Source: Armigeres subalbatus
Lineage: Eukaryota > Arthropoda > Insecta > Diptera > Culicidae
Assembly: GCF_024139115.2 (NCBI RefSeq)
Contig: NC_085141.1
Coordinates: forward strand, 242,535,047-242,599,046
Direction of reading: 5' to 3'
DNA length: 64,000 nt
Shown here: positions 42,426 through 54,922 of the stretch, piece by piece
Layout of the letters: each line of letters starts with the position of its first letter
Position numbering within the stretch: the first letter of the stretch is position 1
Translations under genes and position numbers: made by a program
The notes under the pieces: model-generated
What the model was told of the DNA's origin: nothing
The model's database searches: none
The model's input: the letters and a program-made list of their open reading frames with translations, nothing else

Positions 42426-45400
42426 CCCGTCGTATAAGTGTTCTTCATTAATTAAGAATTGTTTGCATGCAATGATAAACATTTTGATGGATATATTAAG
42501 AGCTCCTCTTAAGAATCACAAGTGAGTTTACTCGTGCATAGAAGCTTGATCATTTGAGTTTGAGTTTACCATCACTATTCGTCACAGTGAGGTAGAAAAT
42601 GGAACCCTTACCCTACTAGTTCACATAGCCGCAACGGATTCCTTCCATCTTCTAAGGAATCTGGCTTCCAATGGTTGTTTCTCTGATATACAATGCCACC
42701 CTGCAAGCAGAATACCATTTGAATGGCAAACATCATAATTATTGTCATAATTCATCTCATCAACGGCGCCGGCCACCGTCAACTGCCGAGTCGCCGTCGC
42801 CGTGGTGTCGGGCCAATTTGATGAGCGATGATTGCTTTCATCTGCAGGCATATCACATAATTCAATCATCCCTCCCGGATGGCCGCGGTATTCAATTAGC
42901 ACACATTTGCTCCCATCAGCGTTACTGTTGTGCATAATGCAAATTTCCGAAGCGCAATTGTCTTCAACGAAATTCAAATCAGGCAAACATTATGTCGTCA
43001 TTCCTTGAATTATCATCCGGTAGCTGCTCTAATTGTATCCCCCCTTTTCGAGCCGAATACAATGCATCGATTTGTAATGCCATGATAGATTGCTAGCCGA
43101 AGCCTGAGGCACTACTCGTGCCCGTACAGATGGGAAGAATGCCTATCAAACAGACAAAATATCTTTCCAGCTGTCATGTACACAGCGAACGGACAAGACA
43201 AGTCCGACTTAACGAACTATGTCAAGGGTATTTGCACTTTATCATTGAGTCGGTACACATTGTTAGGTGATACACAGAATGGGTACCGAATAATGGTAAA
43301 TAAAAACTGGAACACTACTGGCAGCTCATGAAGAACGCTTACAATAAGTAAGACAGTAGGAAGGCATTCCTCTGAATACCGAACAGGGCATATCAACTAT
43401 TTGCTTCACCATCACCGTACCAGAAGTAGGACATCTCCCCGAATGCCACACTTCCAACGGGTTCTGACCTCTTCCATCATCCCCCGCCGGGGCAATAAAT
43501 AGCGATGAATACGAAACATTCAAAATGCACTTCTGTAGGTACATCCGGATCCGGCCCGGAGACCTGTCTGCTGCTGAAAAATATGAAGAACGGTCTTGAG
43601 TGCAGCACGAAGCAGAACAACGGTGCTTTGGTTGGAGAACGATTTGAATATAAATTAGCCTAAATCATTTGCCATTTCGTGTGCCACGTTTGTTGGGTAT
43701 TTTATTACCTGGGAAGCAGGGATGCCAAGGCATTTGGCTTTCAATCAGATCGATCAGAATCCGATTTTTTTTCTGATTCTACAGAAAAAATAGTAGGGTG
43801 CGACGAATACGAATACGAACTGATCGAATAGATTGGTACCGCTTCTGGTACCGAGGGCTTGCAAATTTAAATAAAGTATGAAATCATGATAGGCTCGAAT
43901 AAAATCTTTCATGTCCCGTGCCGTTTGAACAAATTTCAAAGTGCGGAAGACCTATTGTTCTCCGAGAATAGTTTTGTAACTGGTGCATTTGCTCCCAAGA
44001 TTGCTTCTTCATCGTGTCGTATTACGTCGGTCGGATCTCTGGATGTAGTGGTCCTCGCATTTACAGAAGAAATCGACTTCGTAGGTGCTGGTGGCACCGA
44101 GAAGAAAAAACACAAAATGACACGAGAAGCAGCTGACGGTGATGGTGCCATTTCTTCTGCCAACTTCTCTCTTTTCAAGTACTACAATAGAGGGACGAAC
44201 ATTTCTCTATTATGCAAGACGAAGCACGGGACATCAAACAAGCACTCCTATTCATGAAGCGAGCAAAAAAACGCAGGCAGATAGGTTGGAATAAAACCGC
44301 CTTTTTATCGTTTTCCTTTCAAGGGATCCACTTTTTTGCACTCCGGACTAACCAAGCTCTCTTCTGGTAAAGACTCAAACTTCTACCCATTCCACCCAGG
44401 ATTCGTTCATCGTGACAATCCAGAACAATAGGATTTGCGAGGCACGACTGCCAGACTCGTGCTACCCAAAAGTCATAAATTTACTAGTTTAATAAGCTGA
44501 AACATTCGCAGAAAAATGGGATTTCCTATTCTTTTGCTCACACTGAATTGTGATTCTTCTGTAGATTGTGTCCAAGAGCATTTGAAGGAGGAAAATTCAT
44601 CGTACACTTTGTCTTAACCCTTACCTCGGTTAGACGGTTCAAATGAGTTGAGAAAGTCACTTGTTCTGACATCTAAACACGTCCTTTCATGCTTATTAGA
44701 ATTGAAAAAAGTTGAACCTTTTCAATGTTCTATTTTCTGTGTTACCCCAAACTAGTCATAAGAAAAAAAGCTTGTTCATAATGGAATGACATGGTGTCAA
44801 GAATTTAGCTCAAGTATGATGGAAACGAACCTCATATAAATATTTTGGTATACCCTAATTCATAGACACATTGACCACTGACTGTTCCTGTCGGACTGCC
44901 GGACAAACGAGTTTAGATAGCAATCGTCATAAGCGATGTTAACGACCGACTGACGAACTTATCACTCCACCGAGCGCCAGGATAAACAACACGCAGTTTA
45001 ATTACCATTTCCGAAACCGATAAAAATCGAAACAAACATCACGGTTAGAATAACAAAAGCGCAAATCGGATGCGATCCCATCCCAAGTAACAATGCAACG
45101 CATGCATTGGATCAGGCCAATATTCGGTCGAACAAACTGGAAGGGGGGGAATAATCATCATGGCTGCGGAATAGTGGCGGATTTCCCGAAAACATATTCC
45201 GCTTGGATGGATTTTGGTGCGCGATGCTCGATTGGTTGAGTCTCGAGGTGGAATGGTTGCGCCAACCCAAAATTGATTGGTAGCTCGGTCAACGGAGCAG
45301 CGACTTCACCGCGGTCGCTCAATCAGCCATTTAGTCGGACGCGGTGGCGGATGTTGGGCAGTTTTCAATCGATTTGATGGACCGAACGTGAGGAAATTGA

Positions 45401-46228
45401 TTGGTTGGTTAATTTTGGTTCACCAAGGAATGGTTTGGTCAGTTTCCGTAGCAAATGGGACGTAGAATGAGAACGCATCGGTATGATTAATTCTCATGAA
45501 GAAAGTAGAGCACCGAATGCTTAATTATCAAGTTAAAGAGAATCAATGACGAAATGTTGAAGAAACGACAAAGGTGTATACATTTAAATAAAATAATATT
45601 GTAACAAATATATTTTTTTGGTATTCGAATCCAATTCAACAATCAATGCGCAATAACACCGCCTTGACCATCGAAATGATGGCTGGCGCAAGGAATTATT
45701 TTTTACACATCTTCTAAAAGGTATTCGGCACAGGCTTGCAGTGCTATCCAACCGAATACAGAATGTGATAAAGTAACTGTCAGTTAACTAGCGGACATAA
45801 TTCGTTAGTTGGGTCGATAGAAATCACGAATAATCCTCATGCAAAGTGCAGATGCACATTTGAGTATTGTTTGATCTCACTGGAGTGAAATCAGAAGTGC
45901 ACTGATCTCCGCTTATGATGCTGATTGGCATAACCTTTTGTGTACTCCTGTTCATTAAGCCAACTATAAGATGCTGTGTAGACTACGAAGCCTTTTGATA
46001 GGTGGATTGGGCTTTGCTCGCTGTGACAGCCACATGCCAGTACATCGGTAATCGATAACAAAACACAATCAAGCTGACGATGAAATTTGCTTCAATGTTC
46101 AATGGACTGTTCCGGCTAGTTCATGTTCCGTTAAATGAAGACGACCTAGCATTTGGTGTCGGAATGTCCACCATAATATAAGCGACGATAAGTGAAACAT
46201 CGAAGTTTCCCAGCACCAGTTGAGTGGA
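42426..46228. other. Unique DNA, no gene supported
   Basis: Repeat-poor stretch of 3.8 kb. The longest frames (42621-42986 minus, 43886-44257 plus) have no recognisable domain and no splice-supported continuation. A GC-richer region at 42760-42910 is notable. It may be intergenic or intronic. Confidence 0.45.
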
Positions 46229-48071
46229 AAGAAATCAGAAAATCAGAAAATCAGAAAATCAGAAAATCAGAAAATCAGAAAATCAGAAAATCAGAAAATC
46301 AGAAAATCAGAAAATCAGAAAATCAGAAAATCAGAAAATCAGAAAATCTGAAAATCAGAAAATCAGAAAATCAGAAAATTAGAAAATCAGAAAACCAGAA
46401 AATCAGAAAATCAGAAAATCAGAAAATCAGAAAATCAGGAAATCTGAAAATCTGAAAATCAGAAAATCAGAAAATCAGAAATCAGAAAATCAGAAAATCA
46501 GAAAATCAGAAAATCAGAAAATCAGAAAATCAGAAAATCAGAAAATCAGAAAATCAGAAAATCAGAAAATCAGAAAATCAGAAAATCAGAAAATCAGAAA
46601 ATCAGAAAATCAGCAAATCAGAAAATCAGAAAATCAGAAAATCAGAAAATCAGAAAATCAGAAAATCAGAAAATCAGAAAATCAGAAAAATCAGAAAATC
46701 AGAAAATCAGAAAATCAGAAAATCAGAAAATCAGAAAATCAGAAAATCAGAAAATCAGAAAATCAGAAAAATCAGAAAAATCAGAAAATCAGAAAATCAG
46801 AAAATCAGAAAATCAGAAAATCAGAAAATCAGAAAATCAGAAAATCAGAAAATCAGAAAATCAGAAAATCAGAAAATCAGAAAATCAGAAAATCAGAAAA
46901 TCAGAAAATCAGAAAATCAGAAAATCAGAAAATCAGAAAATCAGAAAATCAGAAAAGCAGAAAATTAGAAAATTAGAGAAGCAGAAAATCAGAAAATCAG
47001 AAAATCAGAAAATCAGAAAATCAGAAAATCAGAAAATCAGAAAATCAGAAAATCAGAAAATCAGAAAATCAGAAAATCAGAAAATCAGAAAATCAGAAAA
47101 TCAGAAAATCAGGAAATCAGAAAATCAGCAAATCAGAAAATCAGAAAATCAGAAAATCAGCAAATCAGAAAATCAGAAAATCAGAAAATCAGAAAATCAG
47201 AAAATCAGAAAATCAGAAAATCAGAAAATCAGAAAATCAGAAAATCAGAAAATCAGAAAATCAGAAAATCAGAAAATCAGAAAATCAGAAAATCAGAAAA
47301 TCAGAAAATCAGAAAATCAGAAAATCAGAAAATCAGAAAATCAGAAAATCAGAAAATCAGAAAATCAGAAAATCAGAAAATCAGAAAATCAGAAAAATCA
47401 GAAAATCAGAAAATCAGAAAATCAGAAAATCAGAAAATCAGAAAATCAGAAAATCAGAAAATCAGAAAATCAGAAAATCAGAAAATCAGAAAATCAGAAA
47501 ATCAGAAAATCAGAAAATCAGAAAATCAGAAAATCAGAAAATCAGAAAATCAGAAAATCATAAAATTTGAAAATCAGAAAATCAGAAAATCTTAAAATCA
47601 GAAAATCAGAAAATCTTAAAATCAGAAAATCAGAAAATCAGAAAATCAGAAAATCGGAAAATCGGAAAATCGGAAAATCAGAAAATCAGAAAATCAAAAA
47701 ATCAGAAAATCAGAAAATCAGAAACTCATAAAATCAGAAAATCAGAAAATCATAAAAACAGAAAATCAGAAAATCAGAAAATCAGAAAATCAGAAAATCA
47801 GAAAATCAGAAAATCAGAAAATCAGAAAATCAGAAAATCAGAAAATCAGAAAATCAGAAAATCAGAAAATCAGAAAATCAGAAAATCAGAAAATCAGAAA
47901 ATCAGAAAATCAGAAAATCAGAAAATCAGAAAATCAGAAAATCAGAAAATCAGAAAATCGGAAAATCAGAAAATCAGAAAATCAGAAAATCAAAAAATCA
48001 TAAAATCATAAAATCATAAAATCATAAAATCAGAAAAATCAGAAAATCAGAAAATCAGAAAATCAGAAAAC
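46229..48071. repeat. (AGAAAATC)n octanucleotide satellite, ~1.84 kb
   Basis: About 230 tandem units of the 8-mer GAAAATCA. Variants cluster: AGCAAATC, TTAAAATC and GGAAAATC units are grouped near 47550-47750, and ATAAAATC units near 48000-48030. Several slippage steps add one A. The first 270 bp are open in one plus frame as an eight-residue repeat (RKSENQKI), an artefact of 8 x 3 = 24 bp. Confidence 0.98.
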
Positions 48072-48081
48072 CGCTACAACA

Positions 48082-48275
48082 TTCACCTACTCAGTGACTG
48101 ATTTGAATTGTATTGCCATATTGCCTTTTTTCCCAAGGAAATTTTACTCAATTTCCGGTAAAAGCAGGATTACTCATAGTTTTGAGTATTCTTGCTGTTG
48201 AAGCAAATTGAGTAAAATTTCTGTGGGAAAGAAAGAAGGGTCAATACAATTTTACTCAGTGACTGAGTAGGTGAA
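48082..48275. mobile_element. Palindromic MITE at the seam of two satellites
   Basis: TTCACCTACTCAGTGACTGA at the left edge is inverted at the right edge with one mismatch, and inner blocks (CCCAAGGAAATTTTACTCAA and TTGAGTAAAATTTCTGTGGG) also pair, making a ~194-bp imperfect hairpin. It has the octamer satellite ~10 bp to its left and the GGAATCCGAAAACGG satellite ~15 bp to its right. Confidence 0.85.
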
Positions 48276-50712
48276 AATTAGCCTATCGGACATCGGAAAT
48301 CGAGAACACACATCGAAAATCGAAAATTTGAAATCGGAATTCGAGAATGGACGTTGGAAATCGGATGTCGGAAATCGGTAATTGGAATCCAAAAACGGAA
48401 ATCGGAATCCGAAAACGGAAATCGGAATCCGAGAACAGGCATCGGAAATCGGGAATTAGAATCCGAAACATTGGATCGGAAATCGGAATTCAGAAATCGG
48501 ATTTCGGGAATCGGAATTTGGAAATCTGAATCCGAAAACGAACTACGGAAATCAGAAATCGGAAAATTGGATATCGGATTTCGAAAACGGGCATCGGGAA
48601 TCAGAAATCGGTAATCAAAATCCGAAAACGATCATTGATAGTCGAAAACCGGAATCCGAAAACGAACATCGGTGATCGTAAATCAAATTTCGGGATCCAA
48701 AAACGGACATCGGAAATCAGAAATCCTAAATCAGGAATCGGAAATTGAAAATCGGAATCCAGAAACGGAAATCGTAAATCAGAAATCCGAGAATGGAAAA
48801 CGAAAATCGAAATCCGGAACTCGGAAATCAGAAATCGGAATCTGAATCCGGATATCGAAAATCTGAATCGGAAAGTAAACGAAAATCGAAAATAGAAATC
48901 GGAATGGAAAAATCGGAATTCGGAAATTAGAAATTACAAACTAGAGAATAAAAGTTAGAAATAAAAAATCAGAAAACAGACATCTGAAATTGGAATCCGA
49001 AAACGGAAATCGGAATCCGAAAGCAGACATCGGAAAACAGAATACGAAACATTGGATCGGAAATTGCAATTCAGAAACCGGAATTCAGGAACCAGAAATT
49101 GGATTCCGAAAACGGACATCGAAAATCGAAAATTGAAAACGCAAATCGAAATTTAAAAACCGGAATCCGAAAACGGATATCGGTAATCGAACATCGAATA
49201 TCGGGATTCAAAAAACGGACAAAAATCCGAAAATGAAATTGGTAATTGGAATCTGAAAATGGACATCAGAAATCAGAATCCGAAACATTGGATGGGAAAT
49301 CGCAATTCGGAAACCTGAATTCAGGAATCGGAAATAGGAAAGCGAAAATAGACATCGGAAATCAGAAATCGGATATCGGAAATTGGATTTCGAAAACGGA
49401 CATCGGAAATAAAAAAAGAAACCGGAATCCAAAAATGTACATCGGGAATCGTTGATCGGAATCGAAAAACGTACATCGGAAATCATAAACCGGAATCCGA
49501 AACCGGACATCGGTGATCGGTGAAATCGAATACATATCTTGATCTAAAAACGGACATCGGAAATCGGAAATTGGATATCGGAATCCAAAAACGGACATCC
49601 GGAATCGAAAATCGGTAATCGGAATCCGAAAACGAACATTGTAAATTGCATTGGTGATCCAAAATTGAACTTTGGGATCTATAAACGGACATCGGAAATG
49701 CTAAACTGGAAATTGGAAACTGAAACGAAATCGGAAATCGAAATCTGGAACTCGTAAAATGAAATCGAAAACCGGAATCTGAATCCGGATGTCGGAAGGC
49801 GGAAATTGAAAGTGAACACCGTATTTTAAGATCCGACAACGGACATCGAAAATAGAAAACGGGAAATTCGGAAATCAAAAATTCAAAATGAAAAAATTAA
49901 GGTTAGAAATCAGAAACAGACATTGGTAATTGGAGTCCGAAAACGGAAATCGGAATCCGAAAGCAAACATTGGAAATCGGAATCCGAAACACTGGAACGG
50001 AAATCACAATTCAGAAACCGGAACTCAGGAACCGGAAATTGGATTCCGAAAACGAACATCGGAAATCGAAAATCGAAGATTGAAAACGCACATCAGAATT
50101 TAAAAACTGGAATCCGAAAACGGACATCGGTGATTGAAAATCGAATATCGGGATCCAAAAACAGACATCGGAAATCCTAAATCGGTTATCGGAAATTGGA
50201 AATTGGAATCCGGAACTCAGAAATCAGAAATCAGTCATCGGAATCTGAATAAGGAAATCGGAATCCGGAAGCGAACATCGGGTTTTGGGATCCAAAAACG
50301 GGCATCGAAAATGGAACACGGAATTCGGAAATCAAAAATAAAATGAAAAATCAAAAGTTAGAAATCAGAAAACAGACATCGGTAATTGGAATCCGAAAAC
50401 GGAAATCGGAATCCGAAAACGGACATCGGAAATCAGAAATCAGAATCTGAAACATTGGATCGGAAATCGAAAATCGGAAATCAGAATTCAGGAATCGGGC
50501 CGGATGTCCAAAAACGGACATCGGAAATCAGAAATTGGATATCGGAAATTGGATTAAAAAACGGACATCGGAATTCGAAAAATATATATCGGAATCCAGA
50601 AATGTACATCAGGAATCGTTAATCTGAATCTGAAAACGTACATCGGAATTTAAAAACCAGAATCCGAAAACGGACATCGGTGATCGAAAATCTAATAACG
50701 GGATCCAGAAGC
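48276..50712. repeat. Complex satellite based on AATCGGAATCCGAAAACGGA
   Basis: About 2.4 kb built from short motifs GGAAATC, GGAATCCGAAA and ACGGACATC arranged in variable order. Longer homologous blocks recur: a CATTGGATCGGAAATC-like segment at ~48469, 49049, 49288 and 50452, and a GAAAATCAAAAGTTAGAAATC-like segment near 48940, 49890 and 50345. There is thus higher-order structure of several hundred bp. Frames on both strands are artefacts. Confidence 0.92.
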
Positions 50713-50913
50713 GTATAATTTGCGTATAACGGAATTAGCTCCGATTCTCCACACACATTTGCGGACTTTTAATCGTGATCTACAAATTGCCAAACTGTGG
50801 CATCCGTAGTTCCATAGGATAGCATTCTACGCCCATCACGGAAATAATATCTGGACTAGAATGCTGCGCTCTACAATCAGAGGTCGACGGACTAGCGTTT
50901 TAAGACAATGTAA

Positions 50914-51096
50914 TTGAGTAAAATAATGCAAAGTTCATTTTATACCATTTACGATTACTCGATCGGCTACCGCATCATAGACCGTGTGAATTCTTTCCGT
51001 GATCTTGGTGTCGTTTTCGACAAGGAACTAAAATTTTTTGAACACATTGGCTTCGTGACTGAAAAAAAAGGTTGCACTGTATTCGGATTTGTTTGA
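50914..51096 (+). pseudogene. Fragment of Jockey-type LINE reverse transcriptase
   Basis: YDYSIGYRIIDRVNSFRDLG followed by VVFDKELKFFEHIGFVTEKK and GCTVFGFV fits the segment after the catalytic palm in Jockey/R1-type LINEs, where RV.S..DLGV..D..L.F..HI is conserved. The catalytic motifs are not seen upstream, and a stop follows FGFV. Only ~45 codons are recognisable. The exact clade is uncertain. Confidence 0.65.
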
Positions 51097-51109
51097 CGAA
51101 ACATGCAGT

Positions 51110-53428
51110 TATGTTCTCTAGTACTAAGAACTATAATATATGTTCTTACCACGTGATACAAATTGTTACTCATTTTAGTTTCGTCAGTTTTCAATTGTTG
51201 ACTAAAACATTGTGAATCATTTATCTCCGCTGTAAACTCTGTGCTAATTTATGATAGTCAGTGGGATTGCTATAAATCAAAGTAGAACACACCACAACGA
51301 CCCACATTTTTTTTCTCAACATATATCGTTCATGGTGAATTGATTAGAATACGAATCCAAGATTTGAAATATGCGTCACTATTACTTTTCCTAGTCCTCG
51401 ACAAGCAAACATCAAAAGCATCGCGATTGGAGTGGAAAGCTGAGGAGACGGCACCATCAAAGCCTGATCCACACTCAATCAACTTGAAACATGTATTTGT
51501 TAACACGATACGACATCTCCATCTTCACCTTTATCGGTTTCATCAAGAAGGCACAAGAAGGCGAAGGTAATCGGGAAATCATCATCTCCGATTTACGGTT
51601 TAGGAATCAGTTACTTCGCAGGTTGGCACCGGAGAAAGTGACTTTTCCCTTAGCTCGGTTTCGCTTTTCATTTCCACAAAACCAAATCTAACCTCCCGAT
51701 GACGACGACGACGACGACGACGACGACATACATCAACGATTCTTCGCAGCAAAATCGTCAACCGGAGTCGGTCTGAGATGAAGTGTTTTCTTTGCTTCTT
51801 GAGCGGCACCCTCAATGAGATAATGTATTCTGATTAACACCATCATCATCATCAAGCCGATCCGGCGGCGGTGCCAACGATCGGCACCACGAGAGGCTTG
51901 CTTTCCGACACGGTAACGATAATGAGATGATTATCAATCTCTTCTTTTTCGGATCTCATATCATTGATATGAAAACTGCTGAATGGGATTCATTTCGGAA
52001 TGGCGATACGATTCGTTTTGGTTGAATAGACGGGAGGACAGATTAGGGGTCTGCATTCGTAAATATTACCTTTTATCCTTATTAAATGGCAAATCCTAGT
52101 CGGTGGACAATGAGTAAGACACACACGTGGAATGGAGTCTAATTAATTATGTGCTCATTTGGAAAACAATATTGCTGATGGACTGAATGCCAAAGTTTTT
52201 TTTTGTATTTAATAAATATATGTAATCAAAGATTATAATAAGAGGCTTTCCTTCTTGGATATGACTCTGGAGATTATTAGAAAAGTTATTTATTATAATT
52301 GCATATCATTTCATATCAACTAAAAAGTGATTGCGTAACAATTTATTCACACGACTGTGTATCATATTATCTTTATTATTTTACTAAATGTGCAATAAAT
52401 CAAGCATTTAAATTTAAGCCTCTCGTTCTCCCACCAACCCTTTTCAAGATTTTATCTCCTACCAACTACTAAGTAGACTGTAACAAAAGAGGAGAAAATT
52501 GATTAAGCTAAAGCGAACGGGAGCCAACCGCTCAGTAATTAAAGCAAATTAAACAATTACTCCATCGCTGACTCCCACCATTCCACCCAAGCGATCCCTA
52601 TCGCAGTGGCGTGGCGCTCCATCCAGAAGAATGGCTTTATCATTATTTTCCGACAGTTATTTGAGTGATTCTGCCACTTAGTGTTCTTGCCAGCCCGCCG
52701 CCAAATGAGCAACAGTAGTGGCAGCTCACGCGAGAACCGTTTTGACACTTCACTGCAATCACGCGACAGGGACGACGACGACGTCGTCGTCCACCAACCC
52801 GGCATCAACGCCAGTCAGTAGTCGGTCGGTCGTCAACAGTCAGTCAGGCAGCGGCGGTGTATTACTTCATTGGGTACCACCGCACTACTGTTGCCACAGT
52901 CACATTAAATACCATCCGAAAGAGTGGAGTGCACTCACTTGAAATAATTACGTTTGAAATGTTTAATTTTAGTGCTCTCTCCACTCTTTGGAAGTCCAAT
53001 TTTTTCATCCCATTAGATGGAGAAATGGAGCACTTTTCTGGTTGCTGACTGGTGGGACTACCCCGTGGCCACTGCCTGCTCTCGCTGGTATACCAAGTAC
53101 CAAGTAGTGGAACCAACCGAGAGCGATGACGGCGAAGATGACGACGATGACAGGCGGTAGGGTAGCGAAAAGCTTTATTCGCTCTTTTGGGTGGCTAACT
53201 GAGCGGAAGAAAGCTGCCACTTTTCGATGCTTTTAGTTGTGGCGCAAGAATCATGATTTGGGAACTATTGCGAAATTTCATTTGGCGTAAATATTGCACT
53301 GTTTAATGTTTCAAGCTGATATCAATTATGGGGATTGTTCATTGTTGAATTCTAGCGACAAAACTCGTTCGAATGTTCTGGAGTCTCCCAATTTTACTGT
53401 TGGCCAAGGCAATCAACGCTTTCATTTT
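51110..53428. other. Unique DNA with short microsatellites, no gene supported
   Basis: Contains (GAC)n at 51701-51727 and (ATC)n at 51842-51852. A TCAGT-rich stretch at 52811-52855 (CCAGTCAGTAGTCGG, CAACAGTCAGTCAGG) resembles arthropod initiator clusters and lies in a GC-richer region (52690-53170), but no exon can be supported next to it. Confidence 0.4.
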
Positions 53429-53990
53429 TGCCTTTCTCGTATACTAAGTATACGTAAAGGCTATAATTTCACTCTAAAACCAAACTTTTGATAGAAGGCT
53501 CGGAGACCCATAGTGTTATATACCAATCGACTCAGCTCGACGAATTGAGGTGATGTCTGTTTGTGTGTATGTATGTATGTGTGTGTGTGTGTGTGTATGT
53601 GTGTATGTGTACAAATTTTGTAGACACACTTTTCGGAACTTAGCATTACCCGATTTACTCGCAACAAGTTGCATTCGACGGGGAATGCGGTCCCATTGTT
53701 TGCTATTGAAAATTGGCCTGATCGGACATTGCATTTCGGAATTATTGAAAAATCATTGTTTTTCCCAAGGGTCCCCTTGGAAAAAAAATTTCAAAACCGA
53801 AAAAAAAATTTTTTTTCAAGAGTGGTGGGAATGCATAGTAATTAATGCAAAAACATGCAAAATGATAGAAAATATGCGATATATCCCCCTAAAGTGCTTT
53901 TTTGACCTTTCCTATGTGATTTTTTCAGTACATTTTACGATGCACGAGAAAGGCATCATCGCCGCTAGGTGGATTAATCTGGGTTTTTTT
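53429..53990 (+). mobile_element. Interspersed repeat TGCCTTTCTCGTA...CACGAGAAAGGCA, copy B
   Basis: This is the fullest of three copies. It starts TGCCTTTCTCGTATACTAAG, has GGCTCGGAGACCCATAG and a (TG/TATG)n microsatellite at 53560-53610, and ends CACGAGAAAGGCATCATC, CCGCTAGGTGGATTAATC and a T run. The short inverted ends GCCTTTCTCGT / ACGAGAAAGGC style suggest a DNA element, but the T run and size also suit a retroposed one. The microsatellite sits at the same place in copy A (1755-1785). Confidence 0.6.
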
Positions 53991-54238
53991 TTAAATTTTC
54001 GGTGATTTATTTTTTATTATTTTACAAATATAATATGATTTAGTGTGATCACATTCGGACAATTTGCAGTTAAAAATGAAAGAAATTTGTATTTTTTTTT
54101 TGTGTAACAAATTGGCTTTGAAATTAAAAAAATCTATGGTCAGTCAAGAAACGACAAAAATTTTCTGGAAATTCCAATGAAATAACGGTAAAAATTTGAA
54201 GAATATTGTGCACCTGGTTATGGAAAACATTATCAAAA

Positions 54239-54500
54239 TCTATATACATATCTATATACATAAAAATGAATTTCTGTCTGTCTGAACCTTATAGACTCGG
54301 AAACTACTGAACCGATCGACGTGAAAATTTGTATGTAGAGGTTTTTGGGGCCGGGGCAGGTTCTTAAGATGGTTCGAGACCCCTCCCCGCTTTGGAAAGG
54401 GGGGCTCTCATACAAATGAAACACCAATTTCTTAATAACTCGAGATCTAATCAGAAAATAAATCAATTTTAGGCGAAACGAAGTTCGTCGGGTCTGCTAG
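54239..54500. mobile_element. Non-autonomous Helitron, 262 bp
   Basis: The element starts with TC after a host A (TCTATATACATATC, first base 54239) and ends in CTAG before a host T (54501). That is the Helitron rule of insertion between A and T without target duplication. A short palindrome ACGAAGTTCGT lies ~11 bases before the terminal CTGCTAG, as expected of the 3' hairpin. The interior GAATTTCTGTCTGTCTGAAC and CGGAAACTACTGAACCGATC is typical of insect non-autonomous Helitrons. It encodes no Rep/helicase. Confidence 0.88.
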
Positions 54501-54514
54501 TACTTAATATAAGT

Positions 54515-54660
54515 ATTATTGCCTCATAATATACGAATGCAAAAATGTTTACTTAGAAACAGTAGAAGTGCTGAAAGAACAAGAAGCTGCGAGGTGGCAA
54601 TGTCCCACTGGAGGATGTAATACCAATAAGAAGAAGAAGAATTAGTAGTAGTAGAAGAAG
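54515..54660 (+). mobile_element. Feilai-type SINE, 3' end only
   Basis: TATACGAATGCAAAAATG, AGTAGAAGTGCTGAAAGAAC and GAGGTGGCAATGTCCCACTG are followed by AATAAGAAGAAGAAG and extra GTA and GAA repeats. It is 5'-truncated and starts 14 bp after the Helitron end. Confidence 0.8.
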
Positions 54661-54922
54661 AAGAAGAACCACGGTTGAACATCATGGGACAGTGTTACCT
54701 CCACGATGTTCATGTCGATTATTTGTCTACAAACTATGTTTACATAATATTGGGTGGCTTAACAACTTTCTCTCTGCATGTTCATTAACAAATGCTAGAT
54801 CGATGAGCCGTGATCAGAAATTTGCGACATTTGAAAGGGCCAGAAGCAAGTACAGCGTTTGTAAGAGACACTTCAGATTCAGAGAAAACGTTAGTAACGT
54901 CACGACAGATGGAAAAGTTACA

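Noticed and set aside
43886..44257. 123-codon plus frame considered as a small secreted or regulatory protein
   Set aside because: No signal peptide, motif or known similarity; the minus strand is open over much of the same span.
46192..46455. Plus frame with an eight-residue repeat RKSENQKI
   Set aside because: Octamer satellite; 8 x 3 bp gives an eight-residue peptide repeat by necessity.
46229..48071. Regular repeats considered as a CRISPR-like array
   Set aside because: Units are contiguous 8-mers without spacers; the genome context is eukaryotic.
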